Assembly: GCA_004009845.1 (NCBI GenBank)
Contig: RMBW01000055.1
Location: 124,001 to 188,000 of the forward strand
From: Davidsoniella eucalypti
Lineage: Eukaryota > Ascomycota > Sordariomycetes > Microascales > Ceratocystidaceae
DNA length: 64,000 nucleotides
Direction: 5' to 3'
The notes under the pieces were generated by a model. It had not been told where the DNA came from. It did no database searches and saw only the letters and a program-made list of their open reading frames with translations. Position numbers and translations under genes: made by a program. Shown one piece after another: positions 9,870 through 20,851 of the stretch; the stretch's first letter is position 1, and each line of letters opens with the position of its first letter.

Positions 9870-11433
9870 ATGGCGAGCGTCCAGCCCTACAACTACCCAC
9901 CCCGTGAAAACTACCGGCCACCCTCTTCCACCTCAAAACCCGAGACTAATAACAGTGTGCCGCCTGCCGCCCCCAGTCCTCCGTCGTCTGCACGCAAGTC
10001 GCCGCCATCAGGCGAGAGAAAGACACATTCTTATGCACTGCAATCACCAGAGCTCGGCGAGATCGACGACGACGCCACCACTACCAGTCCATCACAGGTA
10101 CCTACAAAGCCCCGGCAACAGCCTGAGCCTTCACGGACGACTACGCTACTCCCACATAAGTCGTTACCGCAACGACCGCCAGTTTCTGCCGTCCCCCTCT
10201 CCAGGCCACCGCCACCTCCTCCGCCAAATCTGCCTGTTGCTCAGCGCCCCCCCCCTCCAGATCAAATGTCGCAGTGGTGCTTCACAGAGGCCGAGGTACT
10301 GAGCAGCCCGTCTGTATTAGACTCCATCAGTCCGGCCGAGGAGAGGCTACGGCGGGCCAAGGGCGTCAACTTCATCTACCAAGCTGGCGGTTTGCTAGAG
10401 CTGCCCCAGATTACACTATGGGTAGCAGGTGCTTTTTTTCAGCGGTTCTATATGCGTTACAGCATGGTAGAGCAAAAGCAGGGTGTCCATCACTACGTAA
10501 GTAGACTCTTCTATCCCTAATCTTAAACAAGTGCAAATTCTTATCCTAACACTAAACGCTTAGAACATTGCCGCTACCGCACTATTTCTTGCCAACAAGA
10601 CCGAGGAGATTTGCCGTAAAACCAAGGATATCATCATTGCTGTGGCTAAAGTCGGCTTGAAAAACCCACGGCTTGTCATTGATGAACAGAGCAAGGACTA
10701 TTGGCGCTGGCGTGATAGCATACTTTTATATGAGGAGCTCATGCTTGAGTTGCTCACCTTTGACTTGGTGGTCGAGAACCCATATGACCATTTGCGCGAG
10801 GTCATGGTCCGCCTCAACGTCTATCAGAACCGCGTTCTGCGTCAAGCCGCCTGGGCATTTTGCAATGACGCCTGTCTAACGACATTGCCTCTTCTACTTT
10901 CCGCACGCGACATAGCCATAGCGGCCATTTTCTTCGCCAGTATACACACACAACAGCAACTAGACGACATCAACAGCATGCCCTGGTGGGTCTACTTACA
11001 GGGCAATGAAAACCGCTGTGCCCTAGCCATCCGTGTGCTATACCAGTTTTACACGGAAAACCCACTACGCAAGACCGCGCCATCCGGCCTCAGTTCACCC
11101 AAGTTCGACCTTAATAGTACACGGCGGATGGGCGAAGTTCCGCGCTCTGCCGTCGTTGCAGCGACTACTGGAACCGGCGATTCACCAGGCGGAACTCCCT
11201 TAGGGCCCAATGGACGTTCAGAGTCTGTTGATCCTAGTGTCTTGGCTAGCGGTGGCTCCAGCGCCTCTCGACGATTAGATCCAGCATCAGCAACGGGCAC
11301 GGGAACTGGTGGAGGTGTGGTTTCACCAGCACCATCTTCATTGAAACGCAAGGGTAGCGTTAGTGAGGATGGTGAAGACTATAATTCATCTAAGCGAATG
11401 CGTACTAGTGAAGATGGAGAAACTTCCGAGTGA
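9870..11433 (+). CDS. pch1: P-TEFb-type cyclin (cyclin T/K, Pch1-like)
   Basis: Two exons, 9870-10496 and 10564-11433, giving 498 aa. The 67-nt intron has a GTAAGT donor, a CCTAACACTAA branch region and a TAG acceptor, and joins VHHY to NIAATALFLANKTEE in frame. The first ~130 residues are Pro/Ser-rich, including a poly-Pro stretch. The cyclin box starts near residue 135 (QWCFTEAEV...SPSVLD) and includes QITLWVAGAFFQRFY, FLANKTEE and a second cyclin fold around FDLVVENPYDHL. This is the pattern of cyclin T/K/L proteins. The expected role is to activate Cdk9 for phosphorylation of the RNA polymerase II tail and Spt5. The C-terminal ~170 residues are Gly/Ser/Thr-rich, with a basic KRKGS patch. 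Cyclin L is the main alternative. Confidence 0.82.
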
Positions 11434-11459
11434 ATCTAAAGCGATAGATCACTGATTGA

Positions 11460-11782
11460 GAATGGAAAATTACAAGCCAACGATTCTTGAGTCTCACCCG
11501 TCTAACTACATTCCGTGTTGCTCTTGGTCGTCTTCTCATGGGCCCTCTATCCAGCTCAGACGATACTGCAAATGTATCGGACATCGTTGTGGCTATCAAT
11601 TACGGCATCCCTCCCAATTCCGGTGGCTCTTTTAACAGAGAAGTGGCTATTCTTGCTCTCGAAAAGTTAGATACTGATGGCCTTATCATGTACGTATCAC
11701 ACTCCACTAATCTTACAAGAGACATATACTAACTACAAGTTTCAGGTTCCTCGAGGAACAAGACCAGGTCATCAAGACATAA
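11460..11782 (+). pseudogene. Truncated fragment resembling the Mcm3 C-terminus
   Basis: The frame open from 11460 encodes a segment like the C-terminal helical part of Mcm3 (LTTFRVALGRLL, then DIVVAINYG and REVAILALEKLDTDG). It continues across an apparently intact intron (11690-11745; donor GTACGT, branch ACTAAC, acceptor CAG) to end with LIMFLEEQDQVIKT and a TAA at 11782. The family ends with a similar pattern (AIN...F...E...AL..M......IM....G). No MCM ATPase core exists: the sequence just upstream is the end of the cyclin gene. It therefore reads as a truncated duplicate of the 3' end of a genomic mcm3, intron included. Whether it is expressed, for example from the ATG at 11537, cannot be judged. 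Confidence 0.5.
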
Positions 11783-12365
11783 GGAATAGGATTGCTGGAC
11801 TAGTGACTGTTATAGATTCAAATCAAATATTACAACTACAATTAAAAAAAATTAAGAAATCTCGTTACAAATATCTTCATATTCCAAGCCACTTACAACT
11901 ATTAAAACCTTTTTTCTTATCTTGTAAAATTACAATTTGAACTTTAAATGTTTTTGTTATTAGAAATTTTATGCTAGTAGTAGCATTATTTGTAATTGCA
12001 ATGACTAATGAGAAATGAGAAGTAGGAAGACTTAGAAAAACAAGATAGCTAAGCAAAGCTATCATATAGCTAATATATGTGAACTAATGTAGTGTCTGAT
12101 GTGAAAAAAAAAAGCTGATAATGGTAGTACTAGCAAAAGCTAGAGGAAAACAGTAGGACGAAATCAAATCTACGCTAGGCAGATAATGGATAGTAAATGC
12201 TAAAGTAAAGAAGGAGTTGACAAGAAAAACAGCTGTCAATGAGTTGTCGAAGAGTATAAACAGTGAAAGAAATAGATAGCATGTAAACCGAAAAAAAGAA
12301 GAACAAATCCTGCCCCCCCCCCAAAAAAAACAATGAGAAATGAAACGCTGACTTGAAAGCTCTCT
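11783..12365. other. AT-rich intergenic region
   Basis: AT-rich spacer between convergent units, presumably 3' UTR of the Mg2+ transporter on its right side. A short C-run adjoins an A-run at 12312-12330. No gene was seen. Confidence 0.4.
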
Positions 12366-15347
12366 CTAAACAATACCGTATACCCGCTTAGCTATCATAT
12401 AGCAAGCACCACCAAACATCAAGAGTCCAGTAGTAATCCAGAAGAACCACGTTAGATCGTCCTCGGTGCCTTGTCCTGGCACCCAAACATTCATGCCCCA
12501 AAGACCCGTGATGATGTTCATTGGCAGCACGATAGTACCTAGGACCGTCAGTTTACCAAGAACGTCAGCCGTCTTCTCTTGGCGCTCGCTCATCTCGATG
12601 TTGATCTGTGCCAGGTAATTGGCGTGCGAACGCGATAGCATGCGCTCGTAGTGACTCAAGTTGGCCGTCATCGTGACAATGTGGTCTTGTATATCGCCCA
12701 GGTAAAGTCCTATTTCAGACCGTGGGGCAACCTCCCAGCGTTCGTTACACCGCTTAGCAAAGCCCTTGATGACGTCGGCCTTGTTGCCTAGTAAACGATA
12801 TAGAAGTATCACTCGCTTGCGACAATCTCCAACACGCCGAAGCATATCAATGTTGGTTTCTGCTACTGAAGCGCTAGACCCCGAGTGGATAGAGGCTACG
12901 TCGCTGGCTAGAGCATTAGATGCGGGGTTGCCAGCACTAGTGTGCATCTTCAGGATGGTCTCATCGATGTCGTCAACTTCATCTTCGATACTTTGGATGA
13001 GAGGCACAAAGGCGTCCGTGATGTCGTCGATAATGGCGTATGAGATCCAGTCAGAGGACACGATGAGATAGTCGCGCAGTTGGCGCACACGACGACGGAC
13101 GTTGGCTGCGTGGGGAGTCATTCCAAAGTGGAAACTCAGAACACCTTCTCGGAACACAATGACGTACATGTTCACAGGCTCTAGATACTCTCCGCTAGTG
13201 ACGTCCTGGTCAAATGTGCGGTAGTTAACAAAGTAGTAGTGGCGGAACAGTTCTACCTTCTCACGAGCTTCTTGTAGCATGATATCTTCGGCCGTCAGAG
13301 GATGAATTCCAAATGCTTTTGCTAGTACCTTGAGCTCTGACTCGGTAGGGTTCATGATATCAAGCCACCAGACAGGACGCTCGCCAAAACGAACCGCCTT
13401 TTCCGTTACAGGCAAAGGCATCGGACTAGCAGGGGCATTCTCTGGAGGTGATAGTATGCCGTTAAATGACGTAGATATTGGGGTCTCTTGTCGTGATGGC
13501 TCTCGCTGCATCTCAGAGCCATAAGCAGAGTTCACAATAGTAGACGAACCACGGCCAATAGCCTTAGATGACGACGTAGTAGACGATACTTTTATGTGGG
13601 TAACTCCACGCATATGAGCATTGAAGCTGACCTGCTCATCGTCGGACTCACTATCAGAGTCGTCATCATCGAGGACCGGGCGGTCAGGGACAAAAAGTTC
13701 TCGAAAAGAGCCATCACTCTGCACAAGCTCAGTGATGGACTGGCTGTGAATAGTGCTGGGCAATTCTTCATTGAAGTAGGTGAAACGATACGGGAAGTCA
13801 TCTGCAGGCACACACCAGCCTTTGTTCACTGGACGTAGGCGCCCATTGATAAGCTGTGGCTCTGTGATCTTCTTTGCCCGCAAGCCATCGGTCTTACTCT
13901 TTGTCTCATATGTACTCCAATCTTCAAGCACAGCCAGATCTGGCCAACGACGGCGTCTTCTTCCACGATGATGGGACCCGAATATTTGCGAACGACGGCT
14001 TTCATTTTCGTCGTCGTCATGGGCATGTGTGTCTGATTCCAAGGAATCGGAGGTCTTGGACTGGGCAGGTCCTCGCTTGCTAAGCACCGGACTCCCTGGG
14101 CTGATGGCCAAGTTCTCGTCGCCTACGTCCGTCAGACGCTCGTTTAGTTGGCTGCTGTCGTCGGAGGCATGTCGAGAGAGCTCATGACGGATCATGACGT
14201 CGCCAAATGTCATCTGGTGGTCGTCAGACGGCCCAAGAGTAGGCGACCCAGGTATTGATGGCGGATAATTAATATTATGGCTACGCTCGATTGTTGGTGT
14301 TGCGACAGCATTCATGCGGTTGCGAAGCGACTGGTTTGAGCTGCGCCGACTGATGCCCTGCTGGCTAGCGCCATAGTTGGGTATGGCGATCGTAGGCGCC
14401 GTACGCTTAGATCTTGAGGAGGCAAGTAAGGGGGACCCTTCGTTCCAATGTATATCTTCGTCGTCGTTATCGTCGTCGCTGCTCGCATCGTCATCTGCGC
14501 GATTTGCCCGTGTTCGTTGAACAGTAAATGGAGGCACGAAGCTTGAAGGGCCCAGGTTCATAGTCAACGATCTTTTTTGACGTGATGTCATTTGGCTTCT
14601 ATAAAGGAGAGCATATGTGTTAGACAGCATGGCACTCGGCACACTTTAGTAGTGATAACGTAAAATTCAAAGGAGAGAAAGAGAACGAGCGAGCAACCCA
14701 GAGCAATGCTAAACGAATAGCTCAAGCTTTAGGCCCAGTATGCGCGCTATCACATGGCTCTGAGTTGGCAGAATCACGATATGCAGGAACCACGGCACAG
14801 TATACCACAGCGGATAAGTGTAGTGTAATAGGGAATAAAAAAGTAAAACATTCGACTGATAGGGCAGTGACGGGGAAAACTAGAGACGCAGAAAAGAAAC
14901 ATACCTATGGGCAGCTAGTGCAGCTACGCTATCTCGTCCCGTACTCATGCGACGGCCTTTGGGAAGCGACTTGAAGACGCTTTCTTCACGATGAATATCC
15001 TCTTCTTCGGCCCATTCGCGGGGCTGTTCCTCGTCTAAGACCGAGCCTTCAGCTTCGTCGTGGGACTCTTCAACAGGCGCAGCGAACGACTTTCTACGCG
15101 TCCGCTTCTTTTTGCCGCCGCGATTCTTGCGGCGCTTGCCTGATGGAGCCATAGTAATATTTGAGGCCAAGACAATTGTAGGAAATGCGGCTGCAGCTGC
15201 AGATGGAGTGAACGGTGTGGAAGTGCCGCCAACTAAAGATCCCTCTGTAGCATCTATAGCAGACGGATTGGATTGTTCAGCTGGACGACCGCGACGAGAT
15301 CTAGAGCGAGACTGAGACTTGTTGGGTTTCGGGGCAAGAGTAGACAT
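12366..15347 (-). CDS. mnr2: CorA-type Mg2+ transporter, Mnr2/Alr-like
   Basis: Two exons on the minus strand, 15347-14905 and 14598-12366, giving 891 aa. The 306-nt intron has donor GTATGT, branch CTAAC and acceptor TATAG, and restores the frame at AALAAHR|SQMTSR. The N-terminal ~430 residues are polar and charged, with a basic KKRTRRKSFAAP segment and acidic runs. The CorA domain follows (VRFGERPVWWLDIMNPTE to the end). The signature GMN (849-851) ends the first of two C-terminal membrane helices, and the protein closes with a second helix (WFFWITTGLLMFGGACYMI). The long N-terminus and the vacuolar Mnr2/plasma-membrane Alr branch are fungal features. Which membrane is used cannot be read from sequence. 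The ATG at 15347 has A at -3 (CACC-ATG context). Confidence 0.88.
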
Positions 15348-16695
15348 GGTGAGCAAAGTTGGCTGTTTGCAAGGGTTCTCGCTCTAGTGATGTCAGGCAG
15401 TATGAAAAGGTGCCGATTCAGCCGACAGTGGATGTCAGGCGCTGTAACTGCGTCCAGATACAGCGTACAGCGTATCAGTACACTGCGTGTGGACAGATAA
15501 ACGAGACAAATACAGCGATAGTATTGTATTGACTGGTATAATTACTCTACAGGGAAAGTTTCCCGGCTCTCAACGAGCCGAAACAAGTCAGCCTCACACT
15601 CACACCCTAGACATGATGACGATAGGCCCTTGTGTCATGCGCCGTGGGTTGATGTTGATAGGTTAGGTCAGAGCAGGGCAGCCACTAACTAAGCCGTCGC
15701 ACAGTGATAGGTGGATAAATTAATGACAGATGATGATGGATGGACGGGTTGTTGATAATTGATAATTGTAAATTGTACACTACACGTGAATGTAAATCAT
15801 AACCGATAATGGTCGCATTTGGTGTTACATATCCGTATAGAGCAACTGAGTCGGAAGAACTTACTTGGATGAACAGTGGGTTCACAGCTGGTCTTTCAGG
15901 GCATCGAGAACAGGCGCTGCGCAGTAAATAAGCAAATGTATACCATGGCCCAGAATGTATGTGTATCAAACGGAAAAAGCGGCTTAAGTGAGCACGGCTT
16001 GGCGACACAGATTTGCGAATATGATATAAACAGTGGGATTTCTAATAATACAGATGGAGAAGGGAAAAAAGTGCGTCTCGATTGATTACGACAGAAGCTC
16101 TAGAAGATATTCGACAAAAGGGCGATGGAAGGGCAAGATAGATTTGATGATTTGTGAGTTAGAAATATATTTTGAAAGAAAAGAAATTCAGTTCGACGTA
16201 AAAACCCTGTAGATTGTGGCACAGCAAAGATTGCCTCTTAACCAAAGCCTGTGCGCCTAAAAGAATTAGAACAGTAAATCTAGCATAGCAGAATGACATC
16301 AGAGAAGCTCATAGCAGCATCAAGCTTTGGAACTAGTCTGCCATAGCCCCTACAAAGTATTATACTTTGGGATGTTTTAGGTGGGGCAAGTACTATAACC
16401 CTTCTATAATAGAGCGCTAACAAGGGATAAAGAGATAAAGTTATAAACGGCGAAATACAAAAAGTGAATCAGTGGCAAAATCACAGAGTTGAGGTATTCT
16501 GCATTTTTAGGTTCATATTCTCTAGTGGTAAATTACAGTTAAGGAAAAATAGACTCCGTCGCCTTATATGCATTTTAAAAGATGCGAGGAATAAAAAGAA
16601 AGAGAACAAGAAAGAAAAGCTCATCACGAGACCAGATGCCTAGACAAAAACAGACAAGACAACCGCAAATGCAAATATAATCCATACAAACTCTT
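15348..16695. other. Intergenic region, no supported gene
   Basis: This is 5' flank of the transporter gene plus 3' flank of noc4. It is AT-rich beyond 16000, with short repeats (TTGATAATTGATAATTG near 15750). Open frames are short and without motifs. Confidence 0.4.
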
Positions 16696-18466
16696 TTAGA
16701 ACTCCCATAATTGCACCGCTAGGCTATCTGACACGCCGGAATCTGCATCTTGTGGTAGGAAAATGCACTTAGGGATCTGGAATTCGACTACTGGCGCTTT
16801 CTTGACATCTTTGCCCATTTCAGCATCCAGTAACTAATGAAAAAAAAAAAAAAACTACATGTTAGCAAAATGTGCACCCTAATTAAGTTGTCTAGGGTTT
16901 GGGTTTGTGACTTACACTGCTGTATGAATGATCAAGGAAATCCTCAAGATTGTATGCTTGCTTAGTGAATTGTTCCGAGATAATCTTGGTGATCGCTGCT
17001 ACATTGGGGTGGTAGTGGCTCTGAAGCTGTACCAACTCCCACAAGCAGCTCTCGATAGCTTCAGTCTCCATCGGGTCCTTCTCGTTAGGATCGAATGGAT
17101 CTTCAAAACCCTGGCTCTCGATGAGCTTCTTAACCTCTGCCTCACGCGTCACACGGTGCAACATAAATGAACAGAGTGGGTGTAGACGCAGCAGGTTGTA
17201 GGTCCAAGGAACTACAAAGACAATGGCGCTTGGAGGCGCAGATAGTGATAGGCGGGCAAAACGCTTGATGAAACTTGCTACCAGAGCAGCAGGAAGATGC
17301 GATGACGACAAGAACGTGTTCATAAGGCGGAAGAATCTAGAGCGGTGTTTTGAGTGCAAGATATCGCGATCCAGTAGCGAGTATAGCTTGGCATAGAAAG
17401 AAGGATAATCAAGGTTACGCTGCTCGATGAGGTAGAAAACACCAGAAAGAGCTAGCAAAGATGTAGCACCACCCATGTCGTAACAATCGGTCAAAAAGTC
17501 AGACAGAAGCTCGGGCTTAGAGAACCAAGGCGCAATTGTTTCGACGAGCACGTTGAGAATCTTCTTCCGGGCATCTTTTGTTGTGCCGTGTGCCATTAAT
17601 GCTAGCCATGCATCCTGTGCTTGTCGCTTGTGTTGAACGAGAGAGAATAGATTGTGAGACTTGATTTTAGGCTTTTCAAGGTAGAAGTCTGTGAGTTCAT
17701 CGCTAGAATCAGGGACACCGTCGATGCCAACAAGAATCTCGAAGGCGGCATCGAAGTGATTGGCCTTTTCGGTCCATGTGCCAGAGAGTGTCCTATGCCA
17801 TGTTAGTCACTAGCAATTTAGCGAGGCGTGTAACTAGTGATTTCAAACTTACTTCAAACCACGCAGGGTAAAGTATCTGATATCATCATACTCGTCCACA
17901 AACTCGCCGAGGAACTCCTTGCGAGCCTCTGTGCTGCACTCTTCCACCAAAGTCTTGATAAGATCGTTGGTGAAGAACGAAGGAAATTGATACTCCTCCT
18001 TATCTGTTGAATATTGTGCTTCGGCCTTTAGTAGCTTCATGATGAGTGTCAGGACAGTCAGAGACAGTTCATCCACAGCCATCAATGCAAGCAGAAGAAT
18101 GCGGTATTGCGACAGCTTTTCGCGCAGCCAATGCACAACAACCAGGTCCTTCTCAGATAGGTCCTTCTTAGGCAACAACCGGCCAGCAGCTAGCAACTTG
18201 ATAAAGACTCTGCAGCAAGCCACAGCAGCCAGCATCGAGAACTTGGCATTGTCCATGTATCCCTCGATGTAGTCGAATAGTTGGCCAATGTTGTTGTAGT
18301 TCTTCTTGGACTCGAGAATCTGCGCTTCGAGCTGCAGGATTTGCGCTTCAACATCGGTATCGTCGTTTCTACCAATCGAGCGACGGCGCTTCTTAGGCTC
18401 TTCGGCACCGGTAGCAGTCTTCCGCTTACGCTTAGCTGCATCTTTCTTCGTCGTGGGGGGCGCCAT
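16696..18466 (-). CDS. noc4: Nucleolar complex protein Noc4 (CBF/Mak21 family)
   Basis: Three exons on the minus strand, 18466-17853, 17792-16916 and 16833-16696, giving 542 aa. Introns are 60 and 82 nt with GTAAGT donors. The last exon encodes LLDAEMGKDVKKAPVVEF and the end of the protein and is joined in frame after LDHSYSS. The first 35 residues are a basic nuclear/nucleolar-type tail (KRKRK, KKRRRS). Residues about 300-500 carry the CBF/Mak21-type helical domain (LSGVFYLIEQRNLDYPSFYAKLYSLLD, SRFFRLMNTFLSSSHLPA, PWTYNLLRLHP). Noc4 with Nop14 acts in 40S subunit maturation and export. Length and the YNLEDFLDHSY motif fit the family. The ATG at 18466 lies at the start of the basic tail. Confidence 0.92.
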
Positions 18467-18929
18467 ATTGACCGATTTTCGATGTCGAGACAAGAGATAC
18501 GGCTCAATGGAAAGGCTGCTATAAAAAAAGAAGGCCCTTCGAAATGCGAATAATCGCACTTTTGCTCGCGGCGCCAGACTAAGCAAACAAACTCTTGATG
18601 CTTGACGTTGAAGATCTTTGAGAAAATTAAAGTGGGCCAAACTGTTATCGCAGGCTTATCGAACCTTGCCCGTCTTATCTTAGTCAGGATGGGTCACTTT
18701 GGATCGGAAGGACAAGGGACATCACGTGACGTAGAGTTTTGCTTCGAGCCTTGGCCCAGAGACTCTGTAAACCAGAAAATGGGCCAGCGTAATAAAACTC
18801 TCAGCCTGGAAGAAGAATAAGAAGATCTTCCAGCTTCCGAACGACCGCAAGTGTCGACAATTCGATCCGAATCGCCCTTCCGCACCGTCTTTCTCTATCT
18901 TCCCCCCTTCTTCCCTCAAGCCCAAGAAA
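18467..18929. other. Divergent promoter between noc4 and atp4
   Basis: The 463-bp spacer between divergent start codons contains a TCACGTGACG word (18722-18731), a typical fungal bHLH/bZIP-type site, and a pyrimidine-rich leader (18880-18920) before the atp4 ATG. Nothing else is supported. Confidence 0.45.
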
Positions 18930-20195
18930 ATGGCGTCCCGTTTGGCTCGTAGCGCCGTTGGTGAGTAGCAATTGATTTGTTCTTTTATGCCTGCCTACCC
19001 TTTCCCTCCCCGGCCGATAGGTTGTTTTTTCAGCAACGCGGGGCCCTTCGAACCACCCGGACGGCACGGCAGAACCGGTATATATGTGTTAGGGGGCCAA
19101 TTGGCTCGGATTAGCTATGTAAATCGCGTGTCCGTCCTCGGATACCGTATAGCCAGCTCTTTTCTGGACCCTATGATATCTCAAGCGACTCCTCCGCCAT
19201 CCGCCGAATGCCGACCCCAATTGCTCTGCCATGCTTTCGAAAGCTAAACACGAACCCACACTGCCTACCTCATTATATACCAGCATATATACACTACGTA
19301 TAGAATTTCAAGCATAGCAAGCTAACCGAACTCTCTCCGAACCAGCCGCACCCTTCCTGCGGCCAACGCTGGCCCGCCGCGCCGTCGTCCCTGCTTTCAC
19401 TGCCGTCCGCGCCCAGTCGACCAACACCACTCCCGTCGCTCAGGACGATGCCGCCAAGAAGAAGGCCCAGTCCATCATCGATGCGCTGCCTGGCAACTCC
19501 TTGGTGTCCAAGTCGGCCATACTCTCCTCCGCCGCTGCTCTGTCTGTGTACGCCATTAGCAATGAGTACTACATTCTGAACGAGGAGACTGTCATCGCCT
19601 TCTGCCTTCTCGGTGTTTGGGGTTCGCTCATCAAGTTCGGTGGTCCCATGTACTCCGAGTGGGCTAAGTCTCAGAACGACAAGATTAGCAACATCCTGAA
19701 CCAGGCTCGTGTTGACCACACCCAGGCTGTCAAGACCCGCATTGACTCCGTCCATGAGATGGCTGGTGTCGTCGACATCACCAAGGCCCTGTTCGAGGTC
19801 TCCAAGGTGAGTCTCACACTATCTACGACCACTACAACAGTAGCTTGAGAGCAGTACTTTCATTTTTTGCTCAAGCTATTTAAGCTTATCTTCCAGCTCG
19901 CATTACGATCAACTCCAAAAATCCACATTGCTAATATAAATTATAGGAGACTGCCCGTGTCGAGGCCCAGGCTTACGAGCTGGAGCAGAAGACCGCTCTG
20001 GCGGCTGAGGCTAAGTCCGTCCTTGACTCCTGGGTCCGCTACGAGTCGCAGGTCAAGGCTCGCCAGCAGAAGGAGACTGCCGACTTTGTCATTGCCAAGG
20101 TCACCAAGGAGCTCACCACCCCCAGGGCCCTCCAGGACATCCTGAAGCAGAGCGTTGCTGATGTTGAGAAGATTGTTGCCCAGGCTAAGGCTTAA
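18930..20195 (+). CDS. atp4: Mitochondrial ATP synthase subunit 4 (b subunit)
   Basis: Three exons, 18930-18960, 19346-19806 and 19947-20195, giving 246 aa, the usual length. The first coding exon is only 31 nt and is followed by a long 385-nt intron (GTGAGT...CCAG). The second intron is 140 nt. The N-terminus (MASRLARSAV, then RPTLARRAVVP) is an Arg/Ala-rich mitochondrial presequence. The two membrane-spanning stretches of subunit b (SAAALSVYAISNEYYIL, VIAFCLLGVWGSLIKFGG) are followed by the long charged helix of the peripheral stalk (QARVDHTQAVK to the end). The protein links F1 to Fo in the inner membrane. Codon use is strongly biased to C/G in the third position, as expected of a highly expressed gene. 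Confidence 0.95.
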
Positions 20196-20851
20196 AGTAG
20201 TGCAACTTGTCGCTACTAAGAACTACGACTCTCACCTTCAATCCAACAACTGTCTCCAACTCAAAGCCTTCTCGGATTATAGCTTTCTCTCATACATAAA
20301 GCTCTATCTATCTTCCCCATGTCACCATCATCCAAAAACCCATGAGCCATAGGTGCTTTTTTATACCTCAAAATGCGTCTCCTTTGTCTCGGGGTTGTGT
20401 TTGCCCTTCTTAAACACGTGTGCAATATAGTCTTCAACAATATTTTATGTTCCTCTTTTTCTTCCTTAATTATAAAACAAAAAAGCTTTGAATTGTGTTT
20501 GTATTTACGTCGTATTCAGGTGTAAAAAAAATTCACGTTCATGAATGTCCGTCCTTTCAAAAAAGAGGGTCAGGACAACCCTTATTCATTGAGTCGAATT
20601 GAAGTGTAACACGAATTATTTTATGATGAGACGCATGGAAACCAAGCAAAAGATGAATTGAGATGTAGACACGAAGATAAAAAAGACCTGAAATGCTACT
20701 GCTTGATAGCATTTACATGAAAAAGAAACATATGTAAAACGAAGAAAAGAACAACCACCATTATAATCTATGATAAAAGAGATTTGGGATACTTTCATCT
20801 CTATAAATAACTTCAAAGGAGAGTTGAAAACTAGTTTGAAAGCCAAATTGT
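20196..20851. other. Convergent 3' region atp4/src1
   Basis: Both flanking genes end here. The sequence is AT-rich, and no gene or clear terminator structure is seen. Confidence 0.4.
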
